From the NCBI RefSeq assembly GCF_000765805.2, contig NZ_JRPD02000022.1, forward strand, positions 1-35,827: a DNA stretch of 35,827 nt, read 5' to 3'. Below, piece by piece: positions 8,406 to 16,265 of the stretch (the stretch's first letter is position 1; each line of letters begins with the position of its first letter). Under the pieces are notes generated by a model. It was given only the letters and a program-made list of their open reading frames with translations. It was not told the DNA's origin and did no database searches. Source of the DNA: Helicobacter muridarum. Lineage in GTDB: Bacteria; Campylobacterota; Campylobacteria; Campylobacterales; Helicobacteraceae. The position numbers and the translations under genes were made by a program.

Positions 8406-10226
8406 CTATTGTTTAATTCCTAATAGTGTGTCAATCATCTTGTCAATGGTTGTAATTACCTTTGCATTTGCTGCATATCCACCTTGGAATTTGATAAGAT
8501 TTACCATTTCTTCATCTACGCTAACCTGGGATATTGCTAAGTGTTCTTTTTTGATTGCTTCTAGTATGCTTTTTTTTGTATCTAGTGTAATCTTTACTTC
8601 TTGTGTTTGGTTGGCAACTGCGCCTGTAGTGAATTGATAGAATTCATTAATCTTCATGTATTTCTTGTCTAGCTTATTTTGATAGAACTCTACTTCATCA
8701 TATTGAAGCTGTTGCATCATATTTGCTATTTCAAAATTCCCGCTAACAGGCATTAGCCATGGGCGAATCTTAGTAGAATCTTTTCGGTATTCGTATTCTA
8801 GGTTAATGCTGCTAGCATCATTACCTGCGAAGAATCTGTTGATTCCAAATGCTCCAGTGAAATTTGTGCCGTGGTCCTTTAATCCTACATAAAGCCCTTT
8901 TGTAGGATATTTTGAAGTAATCTTGAACTGTTTAGAATCATCATCATAATATGCTGTGAAATAATCATCAAAGTCATCTAGCGCATTATTATTTTTATTG
9001 TCATCTGTGTTAGCATTGATTTGCTTTACTATATCGTCCATGGTTGTTGGTATATCTATATTTATATCTTTTGATGCCAACACCTGACCATTGGCGTTGT
9101 AGGCATATAAAGTAAACTTACCCATTTTAATGTTATAGTTTGTATCCCTTAACGCCTCATTCTTTCCAATCCCCAATAAGTCACTTTTTATTTCCTCTGT
9201 GCCGCTTTGAGCATATATTGTGTTTGTAGCTTCTATAAGCCCTCTTGCAAAGCTATCAAGCAGGTTCATATAATATTGTAGTTTGCCTACTTTTGTGCCG
9301 TCATATCCATTGTTATATAAATCGATTAATGCACCGGCCTTACCCTCATCAATTTTGTCTGTGATGTCTACATCTTTGAAATCATATCCCCTAATATACA
9401 GGCGATTTAACCCAGCGGCATTATTGGTTTTGTTTAATATGATTGGGTGGAAGTTTGCTCCATCTATCATACTAAAACCATGCCCAATAGTAAATGTATA
9501 ATCTTCATCAAAATCTGCAGCCTGTGCTCCTACAATATTATTTGCCTTTATCTTATTTTTAAATACGTTACCTCCTACTATTTCCCTTAAGCGAAACTCT
9601 AATTCATCTCGTCTATCTCTAAGCTCATTTGCTTGCTTTAGTGTTAAGCTATCTTCCATTTCTTTCATTTTTTTGTTTATTTCTGCGATTTGCTTTCCTA
9701 GCTTGTTTGCATCATTTATTTGTGCTTCTAGTTCCTCGCTTTTCTTACGTTGCAGTATTACTAGTTTTTCTTTAGTATCATTTATATTCCTTGTTAGAAT
9801 CATGGCATTTTTTGCTAAAACTTGCTTTTGCGCAGTGTCGTTTGGGTTTTTGGCGATATCTTTCCATGAGTTGAAATATTCCTCTAAGTCATTGTAGATT
9901 CCAACACCTTCTACATCAGGAAAAAATGTGCTAGCCTCACGAAGTGCGGCAAACTGTGTATCAAAAAAATTATGCTCTGTAGCTGCTTTTGAGTATCTCG
10001 AGAATACAAATTCATCATGCAATCTCTGTATAGAATCAACATCTACACCTCTACCAAGATTATAAGTTGGATAATATAGTGGAGTTTCAGGATGAACTAT
10101 TACTCTTTGTCTTGTGTAAAATTCATCACTTGCATTTGCGATATTGTTACCTGTTACATTCACCATTAGCTGGTGGGCATGCAATCCGGTTGTGCTCGTA
10201 TGAAGTGAAGATAGAATACCTCCCAT
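8406..10226 (-). CDS. flgK: Flagellar hook-associated protein 1
   Basis: Forms the first hook-filament junction layer of the flagellum. The N-terminus GGILSSLHTSTTGLHAHQ with NVTGNNIANA (about residues 22-31) is the conserved rod/hook-family region. The C-terminus SVDEEMVNLIKFQGGYAANA and KVITTIDKMIDTLLGIK is the matching amphipathic C-terminal region. The 606-residue length equals that of Helicobacter FlgK as I know it. The start at 10226 has AGGAGGA upstream. It lies 14 bases behind the FlgN-like chaperone gene, which fits, because FlgN delivers FlgK for export. Confidence 0.96.
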   Translation of the reverse strand: MGGILSSLHTSTTGLHAHQLMVNVTGNNIANASDEFYTRQRVIVHPETPLYYPTYNLGRGVDVDSIQRLHDEFVFSRYSKAATEHNFFDTQFAALREASTFFPDVEGVGIYNDLEEYFNSWKDIAKNPNDTAQKQVLAKNAMILTRNINDTKEKLVILQRKKSEELEAQINDANKLGKQIAEINKKMKEMEDSLTLKQANELRDRRDELEFRLREIVGGNVFKNKIKANNIVGAQAADFDEDYTFTIGHGFSMIDGANFHPIILNKTNNAAGLNRLYIRGYDFKDVDITDKIDEGKAGALIDLYNNGYDGTKVGKLQYYMNLLDSFARGLIEATNTIYAQSGTEEIKSDLLGIGKNEALRDTNYNIKMGKFTLYAYNANGQVLASKDINIDIPTTMDDIVKQINANTDDNKNNNALDDFDDYFTAYYDDDSKQFKITSKYPTKGLYVGLKDHGTNFTGAFGINRFFAGNDASSINLEYEYRKDSTKIRPWLMPVSGNFEIANMMQQLQYDEVEFYQNKLDKKYMKINEFYQFTTGAVANQTQEVKITLDTKKSILEAIKKEHLAISQVSVDEEMVNLIKFQGGYAANAKVITTIDKMIDTLLGIKQ

Positions 10227-10240
10227 TTGATCCTCCTTGT

Positions 10241-10681
10241 CTAAACTTCAATCTTTAGTAATTGACTTTGTTCTGCGCGACTCTTATAATCAGCTTTCTC
10301 GCGTGGAATAAGCCTGTCTGCAATAGATGTATAAAATTCACTTAGCGCAAAGGCTATATGAGCATAATGCCTATTTATTGACTTTAGCTCTTCCAATGCC
10401 TTGCGCATATCTGCTAGTAGCAGATCAGCTTTTTCATCTAGTATTTGTGCAATATTTAAGTGAGGATGCTTTTTTGTTAAATCTATAATTTCTTTATCAA
10501 TTCTGCTTTTTGCATATTCAAATTCCTTTATAGCAACAGCCTTTGTGTTACAACGATTGAAGATTACTTCATGATTGGCAACCTTTATATCGTCTATATC
10601 CTCTTGCGTAAATTTGATTAATGAGTTGAGAATGTTAATTGCTTCTTGCAAATATATATGTAGTGAGTCTGTTTGTATCAT
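10241..10681 (-). CDS. FlgN-like flagellar export chaperone (predicted)
   Basis: About 146 residues, mostly helical and strongly charged, with hydrophobic heptad spacing, as expected for the FlgN family. No single motif is diagnostic. The call rests on position (directly upstream of flgK and downstream of flgM, the order seen in Helicobacter and Campylobacter), size and helical character. FlgN binds the C-termini of FlgK and FlgL and brings them to the flagellar export gate. I prefer the start at 10681 (MIQTDSLHIYLQ), which has GGGG 7-10 bases upstream; an upstream in-frame ATG at 10717 has no ribosome binding site. Confidence 0.68.
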   Translation of the reverse strand: MIQTDSLHIYLQEAINILNSLIKFTQEDIDDIKVANHEVIFNRCNTKAVAIKEFEYAKSRIDKEIIDLTKKHPHLNIAQILDEKADLLLADMRKALEELKSINRHYAHIAFALSEFYTSIADRLIPREKADYKSRAEQSQLLKIEV

Positions 10682-10888
10682 TTTAAAGCCCCAATGATTG
10701 AACAGACAGGCTATCATAATAGAAGGATTGAACTACTAAATTTGTCTAGTAGCCAAAATATAGTGTTGTCATTTTAAGGTTAGATATAAGCAACAAACAC
10801 CAAATTAAAAACCCAAATAGCTAAATGAGTTCTTAAAATTTAAGTCAAATTATATAAATTTCCATCTTATACGAAGTCTGTCTTAATA

Positions 10889-11158
10889 TCATACATTAAG
10901 CAAACTTTGTGCCATTTTATCAGATGTAGCCAATAGGTCTATCTTATATGTCCCGTTTTTAATCTCCTCCTTAATTCGAGCTATTTTTTCTTCTCGGAGT
11001 TTTTGTGCTGTGTTAAACTCTGATATTTTCTCTAGTTCGAATATATCCTTGTTTATATTGTTATTTTTTTTATCTTGCACATTACGATTAAACTCATTCC
11101 TTAAATCTCTACTTTGTGCTTGTTGGATTGATCCCATTACGCTGCTTGCAACTCTCAT
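10889..11158 (-). CDS. flgM: Anti-sigma-28 factor FlgM
   Basis: Inhibitor of FliA (sigma-28) until the hook is complete. The C-terminal half carries the sigma-binding pattern: REEKIARIKEEIKNGTYKID, then LLATSDKMAQSLL, closely similar to Helicobacter and Campylobacter FlgM. The 89-residue length is longer than H. pylori FlgM (67 residues) because of a hydrophilic Asn/Lys/Asp-rich stretch near residues 25-40. The ATG at 11158 has AAGGAGA eight bases upstream. A sigma-28-like promoter lies just upstream, which would let FlgM feed back on its own synthesis. A gap of about 207 bases separates it from the FlgN-like gene. Confidence 0.87.
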   Translation of the reverse strand: MRVASSVMGSIQQAQSRDLRNEFNRNVQDKKNNNINKDIFELEKISEFNTAQKLREEKIARIKEEIKNGTYKIDLLATSDKMAQSLLNV

Positions 11159-11190
11159 AATGTCTCCTTACATTAATAAATCCACATCAA

Positions 11191-11220
11191 ATAATCGGCA
11201 ATTTTATAATTTAATTAACC
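11191..11220 (-). promoter_or_regulatory. Sigma-28 (FliA)-like promoter of flgM
   Basis: Reading the minus strand, GCCGATTA (11199-11192) matches the sigma-28 -10 consensus GCCGATAA except for one base. A TTAA 15 bases upstream is a weak -35 box. The -10 lies 33 bases before the flgM ATG and immediately after the stop codon of the small upstream gene. Confidence 0.5.
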
Positions 11221-11384
11221 GTTTTCATAATTTCTCGCTTCAGATTCTCTATTGTTGTAACAGATCCTTTCCTAGTGCTTTCATAGGAATTAGTCCCCTT
11301 ACTACTGTATGTATAAAACATAACAAAGCCCATTGCACTCAAAAATAATATAAAGACTATCGTGGGATAAATAAAATCTTTCAT
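11211..11384 (-). CDS. 57-residue small membrane protein upstream of flgM (unknown function)
   Basis: Reading the minus strand from ATG 11384 gives 57 codons to TAA at 11211. The ribosome binding site is strong: AAGGTGG ends seven bases before the ATG. The protein begins MKDFIYPTIV and has one clear transmembrane helix, about residues 5-26 (PTIVFILFLSAMGFVMFY), then a hydrophilic tail ending IENLKREIMKTVN. The topology would be N-in with the tail outside, or the reverse; few charges decide it. The stop lies directly in front of the flgM sigma-28-like promoter and 53 bases before flgM, so it may form an operon with flgM-flgN-flgK. I do not recognise the family. A small flagellar or envelope accessory role is only a guess from position. 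Confidence 0.6.
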   Translation of the reverse strand: MKDFIYPTIVFILFLSAMGFVMFYTYSSKGTNSYESTRKGSVTTIENLKREIMKTVN

Positions 11385-11452
11385 AAATTACCACCTTAGA
11401 CACAATATTTATGAGCATAATGCCGAATCCTATTCCAAATCTCCATATCTTT

Positions 11453-11472
11453 AGAATCTTTCTCAAGATTCT
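11453..11472. repeat. Perfect hairpin upstream of the small membrane protein gene and csd3
   Basis: AGAATCTT-TCTC-AAGATTCT, an 8-bp perfect stem with a four-base loop, sits in the divergent region 11385-11619. It lies about 70 bases upstream of the small minus-strand gene. No T run follows on the plus strand. It could be an operator or leader hairpin. Confidence 0.4.
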
Positions 11473-11512
11473 AACTAAGTGGAGAATATTATGATTTAGA
11501 ATACAGTTTTGA

Positions 11513-11565
11513 TATAATACCAACTTTAGTTCCAATCAAATATCTGCTTATATAGCAAATATAAT
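11513..11565 (+). promoter_or_regulatory. Candidate -10 boxes for csd3
   Basis: Two TATAAT hexamers face csd3: 11513-11518, with the extended form TGATATAAT, and 11560-11565. They are about 102 and 55 bases before the ATG. Either could serve; the first has the better extended -10. Confidence 0.45.
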
Positions 11566-11619
11566 GCCATTGTAACACATTTTAATTCATTGATTGATAT
11601 TTCTGTCTAAGGAATCAAT

Positions 11620-12906
11620 ATGCGTATTAGCTTTTTGGCAGTGTGCTACTTTGCATTTTGTGCTTTATTGTTTGCGGGTGATATTTATAACGCAGGCGTA
11701 CAAAAAAGATTCTATGCTAGTTATGCTGAAAGAGCTAAATGGGAATATGGCTTTACGTTGCTTGGGTTTCTTGCTAAAAACAATATCCCAGAAAGCACAT
11801 ATTATTCTCTTTCTCCAGAGGACAAGGAGCTAGTTGCAGATGTAAAAACAGATTCGGAGATTTTTATTGTTAGAGATTCTAATGGAAATCTTTTGCAGGC
11901 GTTTTTGCCGCTTAATGCCGAGACACAAGTAAAGATTTTCTTTGATTTCAAAGAGAATTTATACAAGATGAATATTATCCCTATAATTTCCCTAGAGACT
12001 AAGCAGAGAGTAATGGCTAGGATACAAAGCGGTGGTTCTCCATCTAGTGCACTCTATTCTGCCACTAAGGATCCTAGACTAAATCAAGAGTTTTTAATGG
12101 CTTATAGATCTAGGCAAATTGTCCAAAAAGGCGATCGTATAGCGGTTATATATTATCGAAAGTATAGACTAGGTAAACCTATAGGTTTGCCTACCATAGA
12201 GTCCATTGCGGTGGAATCACAAGGAAGATTTAGTTATTTGTTTGGATTCCAAAATCGCTATCGTGATGAAGATGGCAAAGAGATGGCTAGTTTTCTTTTG
12301 ATTAATCCAGTGAAGTATCGCCGCATTAGCTCGAAATTCTCGTCAGGCAGAAGACACCCGGTCTTAGGCTATGTGCGTCCTCATTATGGAGTAGATTTTT
12401 CAGCTCCAACAGGCACAAAAATATATGCAGCAGGAGATGGTAGGATTATCTTTGCGGGGGTAAAGGGAGGCTATGGTAAGGTTATAGAAATCCAGCATGA
12501 TGGAGGCATAAAGACATTGTACGCCCATATGAGCAAAATTGGTAAGGCATCTAAGCCGGGAGCATTTGTGAGACAGGGCACTTATATTGGTGATGTAGGT
12601 AGCACAGGGCTTAGCACAGGGCCACATTTGCATTTTGGTGTATATAAGAATAATATGCCAATTGATCCATTAGGGCAGATTAAAACAGAGCGTAGTGAAT
12701 TAAGCGGTAGCACCAAAAAAGCATTTATGGAGTTTACTAGCAATGCTAAACAAGAAATCAAGAGCTTCATAGCCAATACAGTAATTCCTGATGATACCAA
12801 TTCTGTGGTTGTTCGAACTCTTATTGGAGTGAATGATTCTCAATCTTTGCAAGATGAAGGTGAAGATGAGGTTAATATTGATACATCTAATGGCGCAGTA
12901 GAATAA
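11620..12906 (+). CDS. csd3: M23 peptidoglycan peptidase, Csd3/HdpA-like
   Basis: Periplasmic LytM-type metallopeptidase that trims or cleaves peptidoglycan. A signal peptide is seen at 1-19 (MRISFLAVCYFAFCALLFA). Residues 25-230 form the regulatory N-terminal region. The M23 domain at about 235-350 has all zinc ligands: HYGVDF (H255, D259), YAHMSK (H303) and HLHFG (H336, H338). Length 428 compares with 403 for H. pylori Csd3 (HdpA), which sets helical cell shape through D,D-endopeptidase and carboxypeptidase activity. The ~60 residues after the domain are hydrophilic and acidic. Starts at ATG 11620 after TAAGGA. Other M23 shape peptidases (Csd1, Csd2) are shorter, so Csd3 is the better match. 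Confidence 0.8.
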   Translation: MRISFLAVCYFAFCALLFAGDIYNAGVQKRFYASYAERAKWEYGFTLLGFLAKNNIPESTYYSLSPEDKELVADVKTDSEIFIVRDSNGNLLQAFLPLNAETQVKIFFDFKENLYKMNIIPIISLETKQRVMARIQSGGSPSSALYSATKDPRLNQEFLMAYRSRQIVQKGDRIAVIYYRKYRLGKPIGLPTIESIAVESQGRFSYLFGFQNRYRDEDGKEMASFLLINPVKYRRISSKFSSGRRHPVLGYVRPHYGVDFSAPTGTKIYAAGDGRIIFAGVKGGYGKVIEIQHDGGIKTLYAHMSKIGKASKPGAFVRQGTYIGDVGSTGLSTGPHLHFGVYKNNMPIDPLGQIKTERSELSGSTKKAFMEFTSNAKQEIKSFIANTVIPDDTNSVVVRTLIGVNDSQSLQDEGEDEVNIDTSNGAVE

Positions 12907-13161
12907 GTATAGGAGCTAGAAGCCTAAATATTTAGTGTTGCTTTTATAATTGCTTGATGCTGTTTGATATTTAGATTCTCTGTAATCCTTATGACTATGG
13001 TTTGATTTAATATTGAATATTGCTAGATATATTTAATTTGTTTATTTGTAAATTAACTAATATTTTTTACGCTAAATCTTAAATTAGCCCTACCAAAAAT
13101 CAGCACTCTTAATTATAGTAATTAAAATATTAATACTATCTTACAGTTGTAGCAAGTTGTT
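12907..13161. other. AT-rich intergenic stretch between convergent csd3 and hefB
   Basis: 255 bases with no coding sequence that I can support on either strand. I see no hefC remnant and no clear terminator. Confidence 0.5.
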
Positions 13162-13905
13162 CTACTTAGTTATGATGTATCCATCTCCAAATAATCCAGC
13201 TTGCATTTCATCTGGCGCACTTACTTCTGCGCTCACCTTGCGAGTATTTACATCGACTGCTGGATAAATCTTGTAGATTTTGGATTCCATTTCTGCTCCC
13301 TTACCATCAATCTTGTAGCGGTAGACATCTCCTATTTTCACTAATGGGAGATATTTTGAATCAAATTGTATAACAAGCTTTTTTTCATGGCTTACAAGTC
13401 TAAAAAGTTTAGTTTGATTAGCTCCTACGCCATCTCCTAGCTCTATATTTTTGCTAGCTATTATGCCATCAAATGGGGCCACTAATGTAGTTCGCCTTAG
13501 CATTTCGCTTTGGTATTGCACACTGTATTGTAGATTATTATAGGTGCTTTCAAGATTTTTGAAGTTGGAGTAGTTTTGCTCAAGAGTGTTTTTATCAATA
13601 GCATTACCTGTTTTTTTGTATCTTTCATATTGATTCTTTGCAAATACGTATTGCGCTTTTGCCCCCTCAAGCTGTGCTTTTTGCATATTGACGTTTTGGA
13701 TTCTATCTTCATTAGATAGTGCTAGCAATGGATCATTTTTCTTAACCTCGCTGCCCACATCTACAAATATGTTTGCTACAATACCACTAGTATCCATCAT
13801 CAGATTAGAATCTCTTATTGCAACAACATTAAAGATTGCATATACTTTCTGCTCTGCTAGAGCCATCATCAGAGTCATCAAAAATAACAAAGTGATATTT
13901 CTCAA
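13162..13905 (-). CDS. hefB: Efflux periplasmic adaptor (membrane fusion protein), HefB-like
   Basis: Periplasmic adaptor that joins an inner-membrane RND pump to a TolC-like channel. It has a short signal peptide (about 1-18, LFLMTLMMALAEQ), the lipoyl half-motifs SGIVANIFVDVGSEVKKNDP (about 40-59) and TTLVAPFDGIIASKNIELG, with a helical hairpin between them, and a C-terminal beta-barrel ending LFGDGYIITK. At 247 residues it is as short as H. pylori HefB. The start is TTG (13903-13905), preceded by AAGGAGG. It follows hefA by 21 bases. The RND pump gene hefC, which should come next, is not there: the next gene is csd3 on the opposite strand. Confidence 0.82.
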   Translation of the reverse strand: MRNITLLFLMTLMMALAEQKVYAIFNVVAIRDSNLMMDTSGIVANIFVDVGSEVKKNDPLLALSNEDRIQNVNMQKAQLEGAKAQYVFAKNQYERYKKTGNAIDKNTLEQNYSNFKNLESTYNNLQYSVQYQSEMLRRTTLVAPFDGIIASKNIELGDGVGANQTKLFRLVSHEKKLVIQFDSKYLPLVKIGDVYRYKIDGKGAEMESKIYKIYPAVDVNTRKVSAEVSAPDEMQAGLFGDGYIITK

Positions 13906-13926
13906 TAATTCCTCCTTAAAAGATTA

Positions 13927-15363
13927 TTATTTTATATATTTATCTATCTCTTGCCCGCTATAAAAGATATAATTCGCCTTTTGTGTCTCATAGTTGTTTA
14001 GGGCTTGTATGAGTGTAGATTCTGCATCATATTTAGTGCTTAGTGCTTGCATATATTCCGTGAATGTTACGATGTTTGCTTCATACCTTTTCTTCATATT
14101 ATCGTATGATAGGTTTGCTGATATAAGGCTTGCTTTTGCGCTTTCGATCTGATTTTTAGCTAATGTTATTGCCATCCTATATAGCTCTTCATCTTTTTTC
14201 TGCTCATTCTTCTTATAGTTTAATATTTTTTCATTTGCAATTGTAGCAAGAGCAAAAGATTGTTTTTGCACACTCTGTCCGATTTTGGCAAATAAACCAT
14301 AATTAAGTATTATCCCAAAAGAATTATGATGATCTGCATATGTTGCCGCAAACCCGCCAATTCCACCTGATCCCATTAGTAGTTGCTTAGCAAAGTCTGG
14401 AATCTGTATATTGTATGTGTAGGTATTTTGAAATATTAATGATGGATAATAATGCAATTGAGCATTTAGGTGTTTTTGTGCTTTGATTTGGAATTCAAGG
14501 GATTTAATATCGCTCCTATCCTCTAGCAAGTATGTTGGGTCAATTATACTTATACGCTTGATATTTTCTATCTTTGTGTTAGCTAGGTATTCTAGAGTAA
14601 GCATGCTTTGGGTTAAAGCCAATTGGGCATCATTAATCTGATATTCTGTTAATGAGGCTTGGGATTTTAGAGATTCTAAATCGCTAATTGTTTTTAGACC
14701 TTGCGCATATAGTTTTTGCACTCTATCCACATCGGAGCGAATTTGTTGTAATTTTTGTTGCAATGTCATTATAATAGATTCGTTATTGAAATATATGTAA
14801 TACTGTTGCACTATTTGTAGATATATATTTTGCTTTAGATATTTTACATCATATACATTCTTTTGCGAAATTGCCCCCTTTTCTTTTATAGCTTGAAAGT
14901 TAGCGTAATCTAGTGTCCAATTAAGATTTAGCTGTGCGTTTTGTGTTTGCCAGCTAATTGGTGTGCTAGCTGCCGTATGATTAAAGTTGTATTTGGCATC
15001 TAGGTTTGGGATAAGAGCTAACTTTGAAACAAGATAGTCCTTTTGTGCCTGTTCACTTAGTAGATTTTGTGCTTGGAGAGATAGATTATTGCTTGCACTG
15101 TTTAGTAGCTCCTTTAATGTTATGCCATCTTTACCACTTTCCCTTAAGACAGATTCTAATTGATTGGAATCTTTAACTTCATTTCTTCTGTTTTGCTTTG
15201 TATTTTGCCCAATATTTTGTTGGAATAAGAAGTTTGCTGAATTATTTTGTTTATTGGTTTCTTTTGCAATGCCAAATGACAAAGAGAGTTGGGCTATTAA
15301 TATTGATGCCAATATGTATATTTTTGTTATGATTTTTTTATACAAAGACTCATATAAAGACAT
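13927..15363 (-). CDS. hefA: TolC-family outer-membrane efflux channel, HefA-like
   Basis: Outer-membrane channel of a tripartite efflux system. A signal sequence lies near residues 12-33 (IYILASILIAQLSLSFGIAK). A hydrophilic Asn/Gln-rich segment follows at about 35-68, and then two TolC repeats. Each has long coiled-coil helices (for example QQKLQQIRSDVDRVQKLY in the first and KASLISANLSYDNMKKRYEA in the second). Typical features are ALTQSMLTLEYL and the final NNYETQKANYIFYSGQEIDK. The start at 15363 has TAGGAG eight bases upstream. It forms an operon with hefB. A perfect palindrome upstream (15448-15459) might be an operator. Confidence 0.86.
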   Translation of the reverse strand: MSLYESLYKKIITKIYILASILIAQLSLSFGIAKETNKQNNSANFLFQQNIGQNTKQNRRNEVKDSNQLESVLRESGKDGITLKELLNSASNNLSLQAQNLLSEQAQKDYLVSKLALIPNLDAKYNFNHTAASTPISWQTQNAQLNLNWTLDYANFQAIKEKGAISQKNVYDVKYLKQNIYLQIVQQYYIYFNNESIIMTLQQKLQQIRSDVDRVQKLYAQGLKTISDLESLKSQASLTEYQINDAQLALTQSMLTLEYLANTKIENIKRISIIDPTYLLEDRSDIKSLEFQIKAQKHLNAQLHYYPSLIFQNTYTYNIQIPDFAKQLLMGSGGIGGFAATYADHHNSFGIILNYGLFAKIGQSVQKQSFALATIANEKILNYKKNEQKKDEELYRMAITLAKNQIESAKASLISANLSYDNMKKRYEANIVTFTEYMQALSTKYDAESTLIQALNNYETQKANYIFYSGQEIDKYIK

Positions 15364-15447
15364 TAAAGAGACTCCTAATGCAATCTAAAGCAACTTTTTG
15401 TTTGGTTGTGTGGATTGTTTTAATATGACATAAATTAAGAAAAATAT

Positions 15448-15459
15448 TTGTATATACAA
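15448..15459. promoter_or_regulatory. Palindrome in the hefA/ubiX divergent region
   Basis: TTGTATATACAA is a perfect 12-bp palindrome, 85 bases upstream of hefA and 123 bases upstream of ubiX. It overlaps a possible minus-strand TATACA -10 box. Efflux genes are often controlled by repressors binding such sites, but no regulator gene is nearby. Confidence 0.35.
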
Positions 15460-15541
15460 TTATGCTGTGAATGGTATTTATAAAAAGTAAATATAGCACT
15501 ATGCCTTTTAGAATATAAATAATCCTATCATATGGATTTTG

Positions 15542-15547
15542 TATAAT
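15542..15547 (+). promoter_or_regulatory. Candidate -10 box for ubiX
   Basis: TATAAT in the context TTTTGTATAATTC, 34 bases before the ubiX ATG. Confidence 0.45.
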
Positions 15548-15581
15548 TCTTGGCTTTGAAATTTTAAATTTGGAAATCATA

Positions 15582-16154
15582 ATGGCCAAACGAACACTTG
15601 TTTTGGGGATTAGCGGCGGCAGTTGCTTAGAACTGAGCCTACATTTTATTAAGAATTTACCCTTAGATATTAAGCTTTTTGTAGTACCAACCAAAAATGC
15701 TTACACAGTGTGTCATGTAGAAAAAAAACAAAACTTAAGACGGCTAATCGCAGATTTACGTGTTGATAATTTAGAGATTCATGATTCTATTAGTAGTTGT
15801 CTAGCTAGTGGTAGCTTCTTTTTTGAATCTTGTATCATTTTGCCTACAAGTAGCAATACTCTATCTTGTATTGCAAATGGACTTCAAGATAATCTCCTAA
15901 CCCGAGTTGCTGCTATTTGTCTAAAAGAGGGGCGTAACCTGGTACTTGCCGTACGTGAAATGCCTTTGAGCGCGATATTGCTAGAAAATATGGCAAAACT
16001 CTCATCTATTGGTGTTTGCATAGCCCCGCCTATTGTTGGATACTATAGTGATGTTTTGGATTTAGAATCATTGCATAATTTTCTTATTGGTAAGTATTTT
16101 GACATCTTGCATATCGAGCATGATCTCTTTAAACGTTGGCAGGGCACTATGTGA
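15582..16154 (+). CDS. ubiX: Flavin prenyltransferase UbiX
   Basis: Makes prenylated FMN, the cofactor of UbiD-type decarboxylases, from FMN and dimethylallyl phosphate. The N-terminal flavin site LVLGISGGS (about residues 5-13) is present. So are the family blocks GSFFFESCIILPTSSNTLSC, IANGLQDNLLTRVAAICLKE, LVLAVREMPLSAILLENM and IAPPIVGYYS. The C-terminal region ends with the expected RW pair. About 190 residues is the normal length. I start at ATG 15582; an in-frame TTG at 15570 is open but has no better ribosome binding site. The UbiD partner is not in the window. Confidence 0.93.
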   Translation: MAKRTLVLGISGGSCLELSLHFIKNLPLDIKLFVVPTKNAYTVCHVEKKQNLRRLIADLRVDNLEIHDSISSCLASGSFFFESCIILPTSSNTLSCIANGLQDNLLTRVAAICLKEGRNLVLAVREMPLSAILLENMAKLSSIGVCIAPPIVGYYSDVLDLESLHNFLIGKYFDILHIEHDLFKRWQGTM

Positions 16155-16221
16155 TTTTTATTTTCAAAACATTTATGTGAGCAAATAGGCTAGCTAAGGA
16201 TATAAAATTATCCCTTTCTGT

Positions 16222-16243
16222 TATCTATAGTTAGCTATAGATA
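16222..16243. repeat. Perfect 9-bp hairpin between convergent ubiX and the Mla operon
   Basis: TATCTATAG-TTAG-CTATAGATA. It lies 68 bases after ubiX and 23 bases after the lipoprotein stop, so it would form in both transcripts. No T run follows on either strand, so it may protect 3' ends or assist termination without being a classical terminator. Confidence 0.45.
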
Positions 16244-16265
16244 CAGCAATGATATTAAATCATAG

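Noticed and set aside
10718-10888. Sigma-54 promoter between flgM and the FlgN-like gene
   Set aside because: The best candidate on the minus strand has GG and GC separated by 8 bases, not the required 10.
11010-11348. 112-codon plus-strand frame across flgM
   Set aside because: Antisense to flgM and to the small membrane protein gene, which both have ribosome binding sites and protein-like features; this frame has neither.
11302-11535. 77-codon minus-strand frame overlapping the small membrane protein
   Set aside because: Different frame from the 57-residue gene, no ribosome binding site, and composition not protein-like.
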